Shown: positions 33,939 to 42,876, counted from the stretch's first letter. The stretch is 64,000 bases of DNA from Cochlodiniinecator piscidefendens (GCF_011326755.1 NZ_JAAOIE010000002.1:620001-684000), one strand, 5' to 3'. Translations and numbers: made by a program. The notes: a model not told the origin generated them from the sequence alone.

Positions 33939-36047
33939 ATGAGGGATATGAGAAAAACTACGATATCGCGCCACGGCGCGCTAATGATGTCTGCCGCTGT
34001 GGCAGCATTTATGGCAACTCCAACATTTGCGCAGGAAGCACCCGACGGCCTATTTACAATGCTTGGACGCATTGTTTTTGGCGTTGGTTCAGAGCGTGTT
34101 GCAATTGACGTTCCGCAGGCGGTTTCTGTCTTGAACGAAGACGACATTGACCGCGAACAGGCGTCTACAGTCGGCGACATTTTGGAACAACTGCCCGGTG
34201 TTTCAACTGTTGGGTCTGAATCGCCCTACGGCGAAAGCTTTAACATCCGTGGGATCGGCACAGGTGGGGCGGCCGATGAATCACGCATTGTTATGCTGAT
34301 TGATGGGGTCGGTAAATACTATGAACAATACCGCCTTGGTTCATTGTTCACCGAACCTGAGTTTTTTAAACGTATCGAAGTATTGCGTGGGCCAAGTTCA
34401 TCCACTCTCTACGGTTCAGGTGCGCTGGGTGGCGTGATCGCCATGGAAACCCGCGACGCCTCTGATTTCTTAGAAGACGGCGACACCTTTGCTGTGCGCC
34501 AAAGATTGCAATTCGGGGACAATGGCAACGGTCAGCTCAGCTCAACCATCCTTGCCTTCGCCCCTGATGACCGTTTTGAGGCATTGCTCGGCTTTAACTA
34601 TCGCAGCAGTGACAATGTCGAAAGCGGCGCAGGCACAGAATTGTTTGGGTCCGAAGGCACCTCCCGCTCAGGAATTGCAAAGGCCACATATAGATTTGGC
34701 AACGACCTCGATCAAAGCTTTGAATTTGCCTACATCCGCAATGAATCCTTTGTGAACGACCAAATTTATAACCTCGTCGATGCCACAACGACGTGGGGGA
34801 CTGTTGATCGGGATTTCACAGACACCACAGCCTATGCGCGCTACAATTTTAATCCTGCTGGCAACAGCCTTCTCGATCTCGACGTCCAGCTTTCGTATTC
34901 AGAAACAGCAGTTGATATGAGCGATCCACAGGCAATATTCTTGCCGCTTGCTGATTATTCATATGAAACCACATCTCTGAAAATCGAAAACCGCGCCGAA
35001 TGGTCTGGCGAAAACTTTGATAACTATCTAACCGTTGGCCTATCATACGCGGACCAAACGCGTAGAGCGGAAATCGATCCATCTGTAGGCGGTGGCGGCA
35101 TTAGTTATCACCCAGCTGGCGAGACCCAAACTCTTGGTTTATATGCGCAAAACGAACTTGTTTTTGATGATCGTTTTACCATCATCACAGGCTTGCGCGC
35201 AGATCGCCAAACACAGTCCCCTAGTGGGCTGATCACCGGCGTAACCAATGACACGACGACGACGGCGCATGCGGCTAATCTAGCGCTTCATTATCAGATC
35301 AATGACAATCTTTCGGTGTTTGGTTCTGCGTCATACACAGAACGTCTGCCCACCATTGACGAAGCCTACGATACCCGTGCCACAAGCGGTGGCGCATCTG
35401 ATCCAGCTCTCGACACTTTGAACCCTGAAACCAGCCAGAATTTTGAAATTGGGGCTGCTTATACAGCAAACTCCATTTTCAACAGCTCCGATCAGCTCTC
35501 TTTCAAAGGTGTAGTTTTCCGCAACAATATGGAAGACCAGATTGCGCGTAACAATGCAGGTACAGCGGTGGGCGCAATCACGCCAACCTACATCAACTTG
35601 GATCGCACACGCATCGAAGGTGTTGAACTTGAGCTTGCGTATAATTCTGAGCGCGTTTTTGGATCGCTTGCCTACACCCATCTTGAAGGCGAAAACATTG
35701 GAAACCCTGCTGCTGCAAATGCGAACCTAGAGGATCAGATCCCAGCAGACAGCGTCTCAATGTCACTTGGTTATCGTTTTGTTGAACAAAACATCGAACT
35801 CGGCTGGACTGGAACTTACGCCGATAGCGCGGTTCGTTATTCGCAAGGCGCGGCTATCAATTCCCCAAGTTACTTTGTGCATGATGTGTACGCAGCATGG
35901 CAGCCTGATACTGGCCTCTTCGAAGGCAGTAAAATCCGGTTTGGTGTCTCCAATCTGTTTGACGAAGATTATCGGTCGCACTTGCAGTCAACTGGTACCC
36001 GCAGAGCCGGGCGCACAGTTACCCTGACCCTTTCCAAAACATTCTAA
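33939..36047 (+). CDS. hmuR: TonB-dependent heme/hemoglobin receptor
   Basis: A 702-residue outer-membrane receptor. A signal peptide ends near TFAQE; a TonB-box-like segment TMLGRIVFG follows; the plug has DDIDREQASTVGDILEQLPGVS and RIEVLRGPSSSTLYGSGALGGVIAMETRD; the barrel ends in TLTLSKTF with terminal Phe. The plug motif IRGIGTGGAADESRIVMLIDGVGKYYEQYR resembles the hemoglobin/transferrin/lactoferrin receptor group. ATG 33939 is preceded by GGAAGGA and is preferred over 33909 or 33948. It heads the rightward operon with its own energising system. Confidence 0.92.
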   Translation: MRDMRKTTISRHGALMMSAAVAAFMATPTFAQEAPDGLFTMLGRIVFGVGSERVAIDVPQAVSVLNEDDIDREQASTVGDILEQLPGVSTVGSESPYGESFNIRGIGTGGAADESRIVMLIDGVGKYYEQYRLGSLFTEPEFFKRIEVLRGPSSSTLYGSGALGGVIAMETRDASDFLEDGDTFAVRQRLQFGDNGNGQLSSTILAFAPDDRFEALLGFNYRSSDNVESGAGTELFGSEGTSRSGIAKATYRFGNDLDQSFEFAYIRNESFVNDQIYNLVDATTTWGTVDRDFTDTTAYARYNFNPAGNSLLDLDVQLSYSETAVDMSDPQAIFLPLADYSYETTSLKIENRAEWSGENFDNYLTVGLSYADQTRRAEIDPSVGGGGISYHPAGETQTLGLYAQNELVFDDRFTIITGLRADRQTQSPSGLITGVTNDTTTTAHAANLALHYQINDNLSVFGSASYTERLPTIDEAYDTRATSGGASDPALDTLNPETSQNFEIGAAYTANSIFNSSDQLSFKGVVFRNNMEDQIARNNAGTAVGAITPTYINLDRTRIEGVELELAYNSERVFGSLAYTHLEGENIGNPAAANANLEDQIPADSVSMSLGYRFVEQNIELGWTGTYADSAVRYSQGAAINSPSYFVHDVYAAWQPDTGLFEGSKIRFGVSNLFDEDYRSHLQSTGTRRAGRTVTLTLSKTF

Positions 36048-36060
36048 ACAAGGTGACACT

Positions 36061-36516
36061 ATGAAATATCAAGGCGGCTTTTCTTTCATGTTTAATGGTG
36101 CAATTGGCGTGATCGCCGGATGCGTTGCCTTGATAGCTCCGGCGCAGGCACAATCGCCAGCGCCGGGGCCCGAACTTTTCATTGAACTCAATACAGTGAG
36201 CGAAATTGAAAACGGGTGCCGGCTCGCTTTTCTAGCTCAAAATACACTTGGCAGTGATTTAGACGCTCTCGTTCTGGAAACCGTTTTATTTACAAGTGAC
36301 GGAAACGTAGAGCGTCTGACATTATTCGACTTCCAAGATCTGCCCCAAGGTCGCCCACGTGTGCGCCAATTTGATCTGACAGGCGTGCAATGCCCAACCC
36401 TAGGAGATGTCTTGATCAATGGCGTCAACCAATGTGATGGCGAAAATATCGATCAAAACGCGTGTTCTCAGAATTTGAAACTTAACAGCAATACAAACCA
36501 TGAGGTTTTAGGCTGA
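36061..36516 (+). CDS. Periplasmic protein of unknown function in the heme-uptake operon
   Basis: A 151-residue exported protein I do not recognise. The signal peptide ends near LIAPAQAQS. The mature part reads as a beta-rich domain with two or more cysteines (NGCRLAFLAQNTLG, LTGVQCPTLGDVLINGVNQCDG, NQNACSQ-like end) and a central block VERLTLFDFQDLPQGRPRVRQFDL. It begins 14 bases after the receptor and its TGA overlaps the exbB ATG (TGATG). Position between receptor and ExbB suggests a role in heme capture or in assembling the TonB complex; this is inference only. Confidence 0.7.
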   Translation: MKYQGGFSFMFNGAIGVIAGCVALIAPAQAQSPAPGPELFIELNTVSEIENGCRLAFLAQNTLGSDLDALVLETVLFTSDGNVERLTLFDFQDLPQGRPRVRQFDLTGVQCPTLGDVLINGVNQCDGENIDQNACSQNLKLNSNTNHEVLG

Positions 36517-37157
36517 TGTTCATTCAAAACATTGTTGATGCCGTTACAGGATTTATCGCTTTAGGTGGCCCAGTTGTAGCACTCTTGCTTCTCATGTCCG
36601 TTGTATCTGTAGCTGTTGTCACAGCGAAAATCTGGCAATTTCACAACGCTGGGGTTGGCCGATTTCGTGACCTTGAACATGCATTAAATCAATGGGATTC
36701 CGCAAACAAACCCGTTGCGGTCGACGCATTGAACCAGAGTAAAAACCATATAAAAACTATTCTCCTTGGCGCTATTTTATCTGACAAATCAACCGAAGCA
36801 TCAGACCGATACGAAACCCAACTTGACGAACAAATGGCGCGGCTTGAAACTGCGTTTCGACTACTGGATAGCATTGCCCAGCTCGCGCCCTTGTTGGGCC
36901 TATTTGGCACAGTTCTTGGAATGATCGAAGCGTTCCAAAGCCTGCAAGATGCAGGGACCTCTGTTGACCCGAGCTTGCTCGCTGGTGGGATTTGGGTCGC
37001 TTTGATGACAACTGCGGTTGGTCTAGCGGTCGCCATGCCAACATCACTTTTGCTAACCTGGTTAGAAAGCCGCGTTGCTCGGGAACGGGTATTTTCTGAA
37101 AAGGCGTTGCAATCTGTTTTGCACCCCTTGGCACATGAGCCCCAACATGGCCAGTAA
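36516..37157 (+). CDS. exbB: ExbB/TolQ-type proton channel protein
   Basis: A 213-residue MotA/TolQ/ExbB family protein with three membrane helices: ALLLLMSVVSVAVVTAKIWQ (about residues 22-41), the DSIAQLAPLLGLFGTVLGMIEAFQ block (about 118-141) and GGIWVALMTTAVGLAVAMPTSLLL (about 153-176). It forms the pentameric pore energising TonB. It is embedded between the unknown periplasmic gene (1-base overlap) and the first exbD (overlap). Confidence 0.92.
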   Translation: MFIQNIVDAVTGFIALGGPVVALLLLMSVVSVAVVTAKIWQFHNAGVGRFRDLEHALNQWDSANKPVAVDALNQSKNHIKTILLGAILSDKSTEASDRYETQLDEQMARLETAFRLLDSIAQLAPLLGLFGTVLGMIEAFQSLQDAGTSVDPSLLAGGIWVALMTTAVGLAVAMPTSLLLTWLESRVARERVFSEKALQSVLHPLAHEPQHGQ

Positions 37158-37530
37158 AGGGTTTCAACGTCGCCGTTTATCAATGACGCCGTTGATCGAC
37201 ATCATCTTTCTATTGCTGCTTTTCTTTATGCTCACATCGACCTTCACCCGGTTTGCTGAAGTTCCACTGATCCAAGCGGGAACACAAGGAATAACCAGCA
37301 CTGACGCACCTCAGCGTATTTTTGTGCGACTTACACGGGACGGGCTGACAATCAACGGCGCGCCTCATGATTTCGCAAATCTGAAGCCCGCGCTGAGCAG
37401 GGTTCAAACCGGTGCGGCCCAATCGGATGTTCTTCTCTCAATCGGGACTCAAGTATCGTCCGAACTGTTCGTTAGAACCTTGGCAGATATTTCGACCCTC
37501 CCAAATTTTCGCGTGTCAGTCATCCGATGA
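37135..37530 (+). CDS. exbD: ExbD/TolR-type protein 1 (with proton Asp)
   Basis: A 131-residue ExbD protein. A short cytoplasmic N-terminus is followed by the membrane helix MTPLIDIIFLLLLFFMLTST (about residues 17-36), where Asp22 (GAC 37198-37200) is the conserved protonatable residue, and a periplasmic domain ending FVRTLADISTLPNFRVSVIR. ATG 37135 overlaps exbB by 23 bases; ATG 37147 is possible. It pairs with a second ExbD lacking this Asp, which begins with a 4-base overlap. Confidence 0.9.
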   Translation: MSPNMASKGFQRRRLSMTPLIDIIFLLLLFFMLTSTFTRFAEVPLIQAGTQGITSTDAPQRIFVRLTRDGLTINGAPHDFANLKPALSRVQTGAAQSDVLLSIGTQVSSELFVRTLADISTLPNFRVSVIR

Positions 37531-37904
37531 CTCGCCGCAGACCTGAACCGCGCAAACCTGCGGAACCCACTATTACGCTCATCAATGTTGTTTTTCTGAT
37601 GTTGGTGTTTTTCCTTATTGCAGGTACGGTCGCGCCGCCACTTGATGGCGAATTAAAACTGATTTCCACCGACCAACTGGAAGGGCGTCAACCACCGGAT
37701 GCCATCGTACTACATGCCGATGGACGGTTGACGTTTCAGGGGTCTGTAATTGATCCTGCAGTATACCCCATAGAAGCGAACACAGCACTGCGCATCATTC
37801 CAGATCGCCAGTCAACAGCAGCCGCTCTTTTAGAAGCAAGCAGCGTTTTTCGGTCTCGCGGAGCGTCAGAGATCTACGTCGTAACCGAACGAGGCCTAAG
37901 ATGA
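37527..37904 (+). CDS. exbD: ExbD/TolR-type protein 2 (Asp replaced by Asn)
   Basis: A 125-residue second ExbD. The membrane helix reads TITLINVVFLMLVFFLIAGT (about residues 15-34). At the position of the essential ExbD Asp it has Asn20 (AAT 37584-37586), so it should not itself carry protons. The periplasmic domain (ADGRLTFQGSVIDPAVYPIE, FRSRGASEIYVVTERGLR) is normal. The start is ATGA-coupled to exbD1 and its end is ATGA-coupled to tonB. A heterodimer with ExbD1 is the likely working form. Confidence 0.9.
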   Translation: MTRRRPEPRKPAEPTITLINVVFLMLVFFLIAGTVAPPLDGELKLISTDQLEGRQPPDAIVLHADGRLTFQGSVIDPAVYPIEANTALRIIPDRQSTAAALLEASSVFRSRGASEIYVVTERGLR

Positions 37905-38746
37905 AGCACAAGACAACATTTGTTTTCGTCTCAACTTTGATCATGTCCGCAGCGCTTCATGCTGCTGGGTTTGGGCTAACATATAACCCGCCACGCGCCG
38001 AAATTGCCGGAGGAGCTACAGCCCAGTTTGCGTCGCTGGGAAATAGCTTTGAGGATCACGTTGCCGGCGCCCAACGCCCTGTTGAGCCCATGACAGAAGA
38101 CGTCACCGATACAGCAGAACCAGAGGCGACTATCGCACCGCCATCGCCCAGCACACAAGCGCAAACCGCTGATCCCAATGTTCAAGCGACCGCTCCGATC
38201 CAAAGCCCCGTTGTCGTGTCACCACAGGTACACCAAACACCCCAAACCGATGTAAGCAGCCGTGTCACTGCGACACCTAATGTGCAAATCCAAATGCCTA
38301 CAGAACGAACCAGACGCCCAACCACACGCCCTGACCCTCAGGTTCAGCAACAAGCGGCACAACGCCCCCGTGGATCAAACAACATTGATACACGCCGCGG
38401 TCAAAGCGATGGGCGCCGCGAGGCAACTGCTGCGGATGCTTCCGAAACGCCCACCCAAACACAAAACGAACGGGCCGGAAATGCAGCCGCTTCAAACTAT
38501 GATGGCATCGTCTGGAACAGGCTAAGACGTACGCGTGTGCGCACTCCAAACGTTTCGGGCGAAGGCGTGGTGCAATTTCGTATCGCTGCAAACGGCGCAT
38601 TGGACTTTGTTCGCATACAGCGTTCATCAGGAAATGATCGCTTGGATCAATCAGGCATCGACCACGTGCGGCGCGCGGCACCTTTTGCTCCGCCTCCTAC
38701 AGGCGCCCGGCGAACTTTTGGCTATGTGTTTGAAGGCCAGCGCTAG
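37901..38746 (+). CDS. tonB: TonB family energy transducer
   Basis: A 281-residue TonB protein: one N-terminal membrane helix (about 7-25, VFVSTLIMSAALHAAGFGL), a long Pro/Gln/Thr/Arg-rich spacer (about 60-190) crossing the periplasm, and a C-terminal TonB domain from about 200 (YDGIVWNRLRR, VSGEGVVQFRIAANGALDFVRIQRSSGNDRLDQSGIDHVRRAAPFAPPP). The fold and length fit a dedicated heme TonB. It closes the rightward heme operon; the stop is one base from the stop of the convergent tcuB. Confidence 0.9.
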   Translation: MKHKTTFVFVSTLIMSAALHAAGFGLTYNPPRAEIAGGATAQFASLGNSFEDHVAGAQRPVEPMTEDVTDTAEPEATIAPPSPSTQAQTADPNVQATAPIQSPVVVSPQVHQTPQTDVSSRVTATPNVQIQMPTERTRRPTTRPDPQVQQQAAQRPRGSNNIDTRRGQSDGRREATAADASETPTQTQNERAGNAAASNYDGIVWNRLRRTRVRTPNVSGEGVVQFRIAANGALDFVRIQRSSGNDRLDQSGIDHVRRAAPFAPPPTGARRTFGYVFEGQR

Positions 38747-38747
38747 G

Positions 38748-39842
38748 CTAGCCTTCCTTTTGTTGGGCATCCCGAACCAATGACGCCAGTCGATAAAATC
38801 CATGCACCATTTTGGAAAATGGCATGAGTAAGAAAAAGGCCAACACAGCCCCAAGATGTAATGCCAATAGAGATGGCATCAGCCCTGTTCCTCCGGCCCA
38901 GTATAGGGCAAGCCCGGTCACGGCGACGACAAACAGCAGCAGAACAAAGGCCATTTCCCCTCCCCAAACTCTTGTATCGCCAAGGTTTTTGTTTCCTTTA
39001 GGTTTCAGCCACGCCAATTTAGCCGTGCCCAAAGCCAACATAATACCACCCGAAACACCCAAGAGTTTGGGCAATGAGAAAAATGTATAGGGCGCTGGCA
39101 TATCAAACAGATAGTGCATAACGGTTCCCGAACTCGTTGCTGCAAAGCACAGCAAAAAGCCCCACATCGTCAATTGATGCCCAACACGCCGCAATTGAGT
39201 AAAGTGGTCTTCGTCTTCGAAATTGCAGCCTTCCCCGTGGCCACCGGATAGGTTTTTCATTCGGGCCGCATCCTTTAACGCCGCCAAGGACGCCCTCACC
39301 CCGATTGGTTTTCCCCCAATATGATGCCAGAACTTTCGCATGCTTATCGTAATCGAAAGTAAGGGAAGCACAAAAGCAGGCAAAAAGATTGCCACCATCA
39401 TGTTATGACTGAGTACCGCATAAAAGCCTTCACCGCCCGAGGACCCCAACCAACGTGCTGCGGCGAACATCAACGCAAAGCCGAGTATCACAAATGCGGC
39501 AATCGCCACGCCTGATCGGTGAAATGCCCGTGCAACCCCTTGCGGCCACGCATGATCTTGCCAGCTTTCTTGCCGTACTTCGGCCAGAACTTTGGGCAGG
39601 TTTAACGCGAATTCATGCGGTTCCGTGTATTGGCACGCATAATAGCACCCACGGCAATTATGACAAAGATTGGCGAGCTGCGTGATGTCGCCATCAGCAA
39701 AGGCCTTTTGTTTCGTTATCGCCGGAAAGACTGCGCAATAGCCTTCGCAATAGCGACAAGCATTACAAATTTCGATCTGGCGGCGGGCCTCTTCCGTCGG
39801 GGTGAGCCCATCGGCGAGCGCCGTAGTAGATTCAGTTGACAT
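38748..39842 (-). CDS. tcuB: Tricarballylate utilisation protein TcuB-like (4Fe-4S membrane protein)
   Basis: A 364-residue membrane protein that passes electrons from TcuA to quinone. Two ferredoxin-type cysteine groups lie at the N-terminus: CNACRYCEGYC (Cys26, 29, 32, 36) and CHNCRGCYYAC (Cys60, 63, 66, 70). About six membrane helices and a HHIGGKPIGVRASLAALKD type block follow, as in TcuB/CitB. ATG 39842 overlaps the tcuA stop by 11 bases. TcuC transporter and TcuR regulator are absent; here the pair is the tail of a methylamine-type operon, so the substrate may not be tricarballylate. Confidence 0.85.
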   Translation of the reverse strand: MSTESTTALADGLTPTEEARRQIEICNACRYCEGYCAVFPAITKQKAFADGDITQLANLCHNCRGCYYACQYTEPHEFALNLPKVLAEVRQESWQDHAWPQGVARAFHRSGVAIAAFVILGFALMFAAARWLGSSGGEGFYAVLSHNMMVAIFLPAFVLPLLSITISMRKFWHHIGGKPIGVRASLAALKDAARMKNLSGGHGEGCNFEDEDHFTQLRRVGHQLTMWGFLLCFAATSSGTVMHYLFDMPAPYTFFSLPKLLGVSGGIMLALGTAKLAWLKPKGNKNLGDTRVWGGEMAFVLLLFVVAVTGLALYWAGGTGLMPSLLALHLGAVLAFFLLMPFSKMVHGFYRLASLVRDAQQKEG

Positions 39843-41214
39843 ATTCTGCGGCCTCCTTGCCGGCGATGCGGCCAAAAACAGTGCCAATGGTCATTCCAAA
39901 ACCCGCAAGATACCCCTGCCCTAAAATGGATCCAGCCATAGTTTCACCCGCAGCCCAAAGATTTTTAACAGCACCATTTGGCCCCTGTACTTGGGCTGTT
40001 TCATCAACCTTGAACCCCAGATAGGTAAACGTCACACCGGGCCGCAAAGAATATCCCAAAAACGGCGGATCAACGATGGGGCGTGCCCAATTGGTTTTGG
40101 AGGGTTCTAAGCCCTCAGTGGCGAGATTATCCAATTCGGTTGGCTTAAACTCACCGTCGCGACACGACGCATTAAATTCGTCAACGGTTGCCGTCAACGT
40201 GTCTGGATCCAACCCCAATTTCTCAGCGAGTTCCGCAATGCTGTCAGCCGTGACCGGGGGAAAGACCGAGGGCATAAACAAATCTTTTGATTTTGAGTCA
40301 ATGATCGAAAAGGCGACCTGATCATCCTGCGCGGCCACAAGTCGACCCCAAATCGCATACCGCTTGGGCCAAACATCTTCGCCCTCATTGTAAAACCTTT
40401 TCGCGTGCTTATTCACAACAACGGAAAACGGTACGCAATCCAACCGGGTGACGATACCGCCGTCAAATTTTGGTGCACGCCCGTCAATCGCAACCGCATG
40501 ACATTGGGTTGGATCGCCAACAGATTGTACCCCTTGATCCAACAAATCCTTTAAAACCGCGCCGCGGTTATAGGGCGTGCCCCGGATCAAAAAATTCGCA
40601 GCAGCAGGCCCCCACGCACGGGTTAACCATTCTATGTTGCCCTGAAACCCGCCCGACGCGACAACGACGCCCTTAGGTGACAGGCTATGGTTTTGGCCCT
40701 GATAGCTGTAGTCAACGCGCGTTATCTCGTCGCCGTTTAGCTCAAGGTGATCAACATGCGCATCATAAAGAACCTCAACACCAAGCGCCTCAGCCGTGCG
40801 GTAATACGCGTTGACCAAAGCCTTCCCGCCACCAAGGAAAAACGCATTGGTACGGCTTAAACTCAGGGTTCCAGAGAGTGAGGGTTGAAACCGTATGCCG
40901 TGGGCTTCCATCCATGGCTGACTGTCTTGGCTGCCTCGGATTGCAATCCGTGCAAGGTGTTCGTCGGTTTTGCCTTTGGTTACCAAAAGCAGGTCATTGA
41001 AGTATTCTTCTTCGTCATATGACCCCGTTAAAACGGAAAGCGGCCCATCATGCATGCACCGAAAATTCCGCGTATGGCGCGAATTGCCACCGCGATAATC
41101 TTTTGGCGCAGCTTCTAAAATAAGCACGCGCGCGCCCGTTTCCGCAGCCGTGATCGCCGCGCAGAGGGCAGCATTGCCGCCCCCTACAATTACAATATCG
41201 GGATCATTCATCAT
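39832..41214 (-). CDS. tcuA: FAD-dependent tricarballylate dehydrogenase-like protein
   Basis: A 460-residue flavoprotein of the fumarate reductase/succinate dehydrogenase flavoprotein family and TcuA subgroup. FAD motif: DIVIVGGGNAALCAAITAAETG. Further blocks are DYRGGNSRHTRNFRCMH and the C-terminal LWAAGETMAGSILGQGYLAGFGMTIGTVFGRIAG. TcuA oxidises tricarballylate to cis-aconitate; here an unknown organic acid is possible. It overlaps the ThDP enzyme by 11 bases. ATG 41214 and 41211 are tandem starts. Confidence 0.85.
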   Translation of the reverse strand: MMNDPDIVIVGGGNAALCAAITAAETGARVLILEAAPKDYRGGNSRHTRNFRCMHDGPLSVLTGSYDEEEYFNDLLLVTKGKTDEHLARIAIRGSQDSQPWMEAHGIRFQPSLSGTLSLSRTNAFFLGGGKALVNAYYRTAEALGVEVLYDAHVDHLELNGDEITRVDYSYQGQNHSLSPKGVVVASGGFQGNIEWLTRAWGPAAANFLIRGTPYNRGAVLKDLLDQGVQSVGDPTQCHAVAIDGRAPKFDGGIVTRLDCVPFSVVVNKHAKRFYNEGEDVWPKRYAIWGRLVAAQDDQVAFSIIDSKSKDLFMPSVFPPVTADSIAELAEKLGLDPDTLTATVDEFNASCRDGEFKPTELDNLATEGLEPSKTNWARPIVDPPFLGYSLRPGVTFTYLGFKVDETAQVQGPNGAVKNLWAAGETMAGSILGQGYLAGFGMTIGTVFGRIAGKEAAEYVN

Positions 41215-42874
41215 CTTGCGCTTTGAATAAATCTTTGCGCAGGGTCATCAATGCTTTGGGATCAATCTTTGCCTGAATGACCGTGGTTTGGCCTGAGTTG
41301 ATTGCATCAGTCAGAGCTGCGCCCAATTCACCCGGCCCATTCACCCATATGCCATTTCCACCACAGAGTTTCGCAAATTCATCGTAACGAGGCGACTGGA
41401 TTTCTGCACCCAACAACCGTCCACCATAGAATTCTTCTTGATACGCTTTTTCGGCACCCCATGCTTCATTGTCCAAAATCACCGCAACGATGGGCAGTTT
41501 GTTTTGGATCGCGGATTGGATTTCAATCATCGTGTAACCCATCGCGCCATCGCCCATAATCGCAACAACCGGGCGATCAGGTGTCGCCGCTTTGGCACCG
41601 ATCGCAGCCGCAAGGCCAAACCCAACCAGCCCAAAGTCAAGCGGTGTGATCAACGACAGCGGTTCATAATGCGCCAAACGATCCGCGCCCTGCAGACAGG
41701 TGTTTCCTGTATCTAGTGTCACGATTGCATCCGTTGGCAGGGCGTCGCGCAGTTCCGCCAACGCGCGGCGGGGATGCATTGGAAGTGTGGCAATTTGTGC
41801 TTCTTCCTCGCGTTCTGACATCAGACTTGCCCAATCGTCTTGGAACGCTTTGCGCCAAACATCTGCATTGGGCGATGTGGCAGCCTCGGTCAGCGCCTCA
41901 GCAGTCAGTCGCGCATCTGCCTGTACCGCAATTTCCGCCGGGAAATACCGACCAACAGCAGAGCCATCAATATCAACATGGGCAATTCGAATGTCGGCCC
42001 CAACATAATCATTGCTATGGAAGGTTGAGTTAAACCCAAGCCGTGCGCCCAAAACAACCATGACGTCTGCTTCTTTGGTTAGGCGTGACGCGACCCTGTT
42101 GCCGCGCGGCCCAGCCTGCCCGGCAAACCAAGGATGCCCGTGGCGCATGACATCCGCATGACCCGTAGAAGCGACAACAGGCACTTCTAATTTTTCCGCA
42201 AGCGCCGTCAGCGCCTCACGACCTTTACCCCATTTAAAACCGCCACCAGCAAAAATCACCGGGCGTTCGGCCCCCGACAACATTTCAGCAATCGCAGCGA
42301 GATCATCCGCAGCAGCAGGCCCGGGGCGCGCAATATTAACCGGCGCAGGATCATTGGCCAGAATCATTTCAGCAAACAAATCACGCGGGACATGCAGCAC
42401 AACCGGCCCACGGCGACCAGAATTTGCCAGACGAATAGCGTCTTCTAACATTGCAGGAAGGCGCGCCGCATCGCTGACCAAAACTGATTTTTTAGAGATT
42501 GGAGCAAACAATGCTACCTGATCAACCTCTTGGAATGTGTCTTTGGCATGGTCGCAGCGGCTAATGGCGCCCGCAATAACAACAAGCGGCGAATAGGCCA
42601 GCTGCGCCTCAGCAACGGCGGTGACAATATTGACCACCCCCGGCCCCGCCTGCGCACCAAGAACAACGCCGGGCTTACCAGTCATGCGTGCCCATGCATC
42701 TGCCATATGTCCCGCAGCACGTTCATCGCGTGCGCCCACATATTTGATGGCGCCATCTTTATACATCGCGTCATATAGCTCGAGCATCGATCCGCCCAAA
42801 AGCCCGAATACGGTATCGATGCCGTTGGCCTTAAGAACGTTGTAAACTGCGGTGCCGCCGTTGATCTTAGTCAT
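41204..42874 (-). CDS. Thiamine diphosphate-dependent enzyme, acetolactate synthase-like
   Basis: A 556-residue three-domain ThDP enzyme. Domain 1 has GLLGGSMLELYDAM and the activating Glu in ARDERAAGHMADAWARMTG; the middle domain is NAD/FAD-like (ERPVIFAGGGFKWGKGREAL); domain 3 carries the ThDP/Mg2+ motif GDGAMGYTMIEIQSAIQNKLPIVAVILDN. The active Glu argues against glyoxylate carboligase, which has Val there. It is not the usual acetolactate synthase because no small subunit gene is next to it and the context is catabolic. It may decarboxylate a 2-oxo acid from the pathway or join two carbon units. Substrate unknown. Confidence 0.8.
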   Translation of the reverse strand: MTKINGGTAVYNVLKANGIDTVFGLLGGSMLELYDAMYKDGAIKYVGARDERAAGHMADAWARMTGKPGVVLGAQAGPGVVNIVTAVAEAQLAYSPLVVIAGAISRCDHAKDTFQEVDQVALFAPISKKSVLVSDAARLPAMLEDAIRLANSGRRGPVVLHVPRDLFAEMILANDPAPVNIARPGPAAADDLAAIAEMLSGAERPVIFAGGGFKWGKGREALTALAEKLEVPVVASTGHADVMRHGHPWFAGQAGPRGNRVASRLTKEADVMVVLGARLGFNSTFHSNDYVGADIRIAHVDIDGSAVGRYFPAEIAVQADARLTAEALTEAATSPNADVWRKAFQDDWASLMSEREEEAQIATLPMHPRRALAELRDALPTDAIVTLDTGNTCLQGADRLAHYEPLSLITPLDFGLVGFGLAAAIGAKAATPDRPVVAIMGDGAMGYTMIEIQSAIQNKLPIVAVILDNEAWGAEKAYQEEFYGGRLLGAEIQSPRYDEFAKLCGGNGIWVNGPGELGAALTDAINSGQTTVIQAKIDPKALMTLRKDLFKAQDDE

Positions 42875-42876
42875 GT

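Noticed and set aside
38745-38754. AGGCTAGCCT palindrome at the tonB/tcuB junction as a terminator
   Set aside because: The arms leave no loop, so a hairpin cannot form, and there is no U-tract.
41204-42874. Glyoxylate carboligase as identity for the ThDP enzyme, tempting because a glycerate kinase is nearby
   Set aside because: The activating Glu is present, whereas glyoxylate carboligase has Val at that place, and no hydroxypyruvate isomerase or tartronate semialdehyde reductase gene accompanies it.
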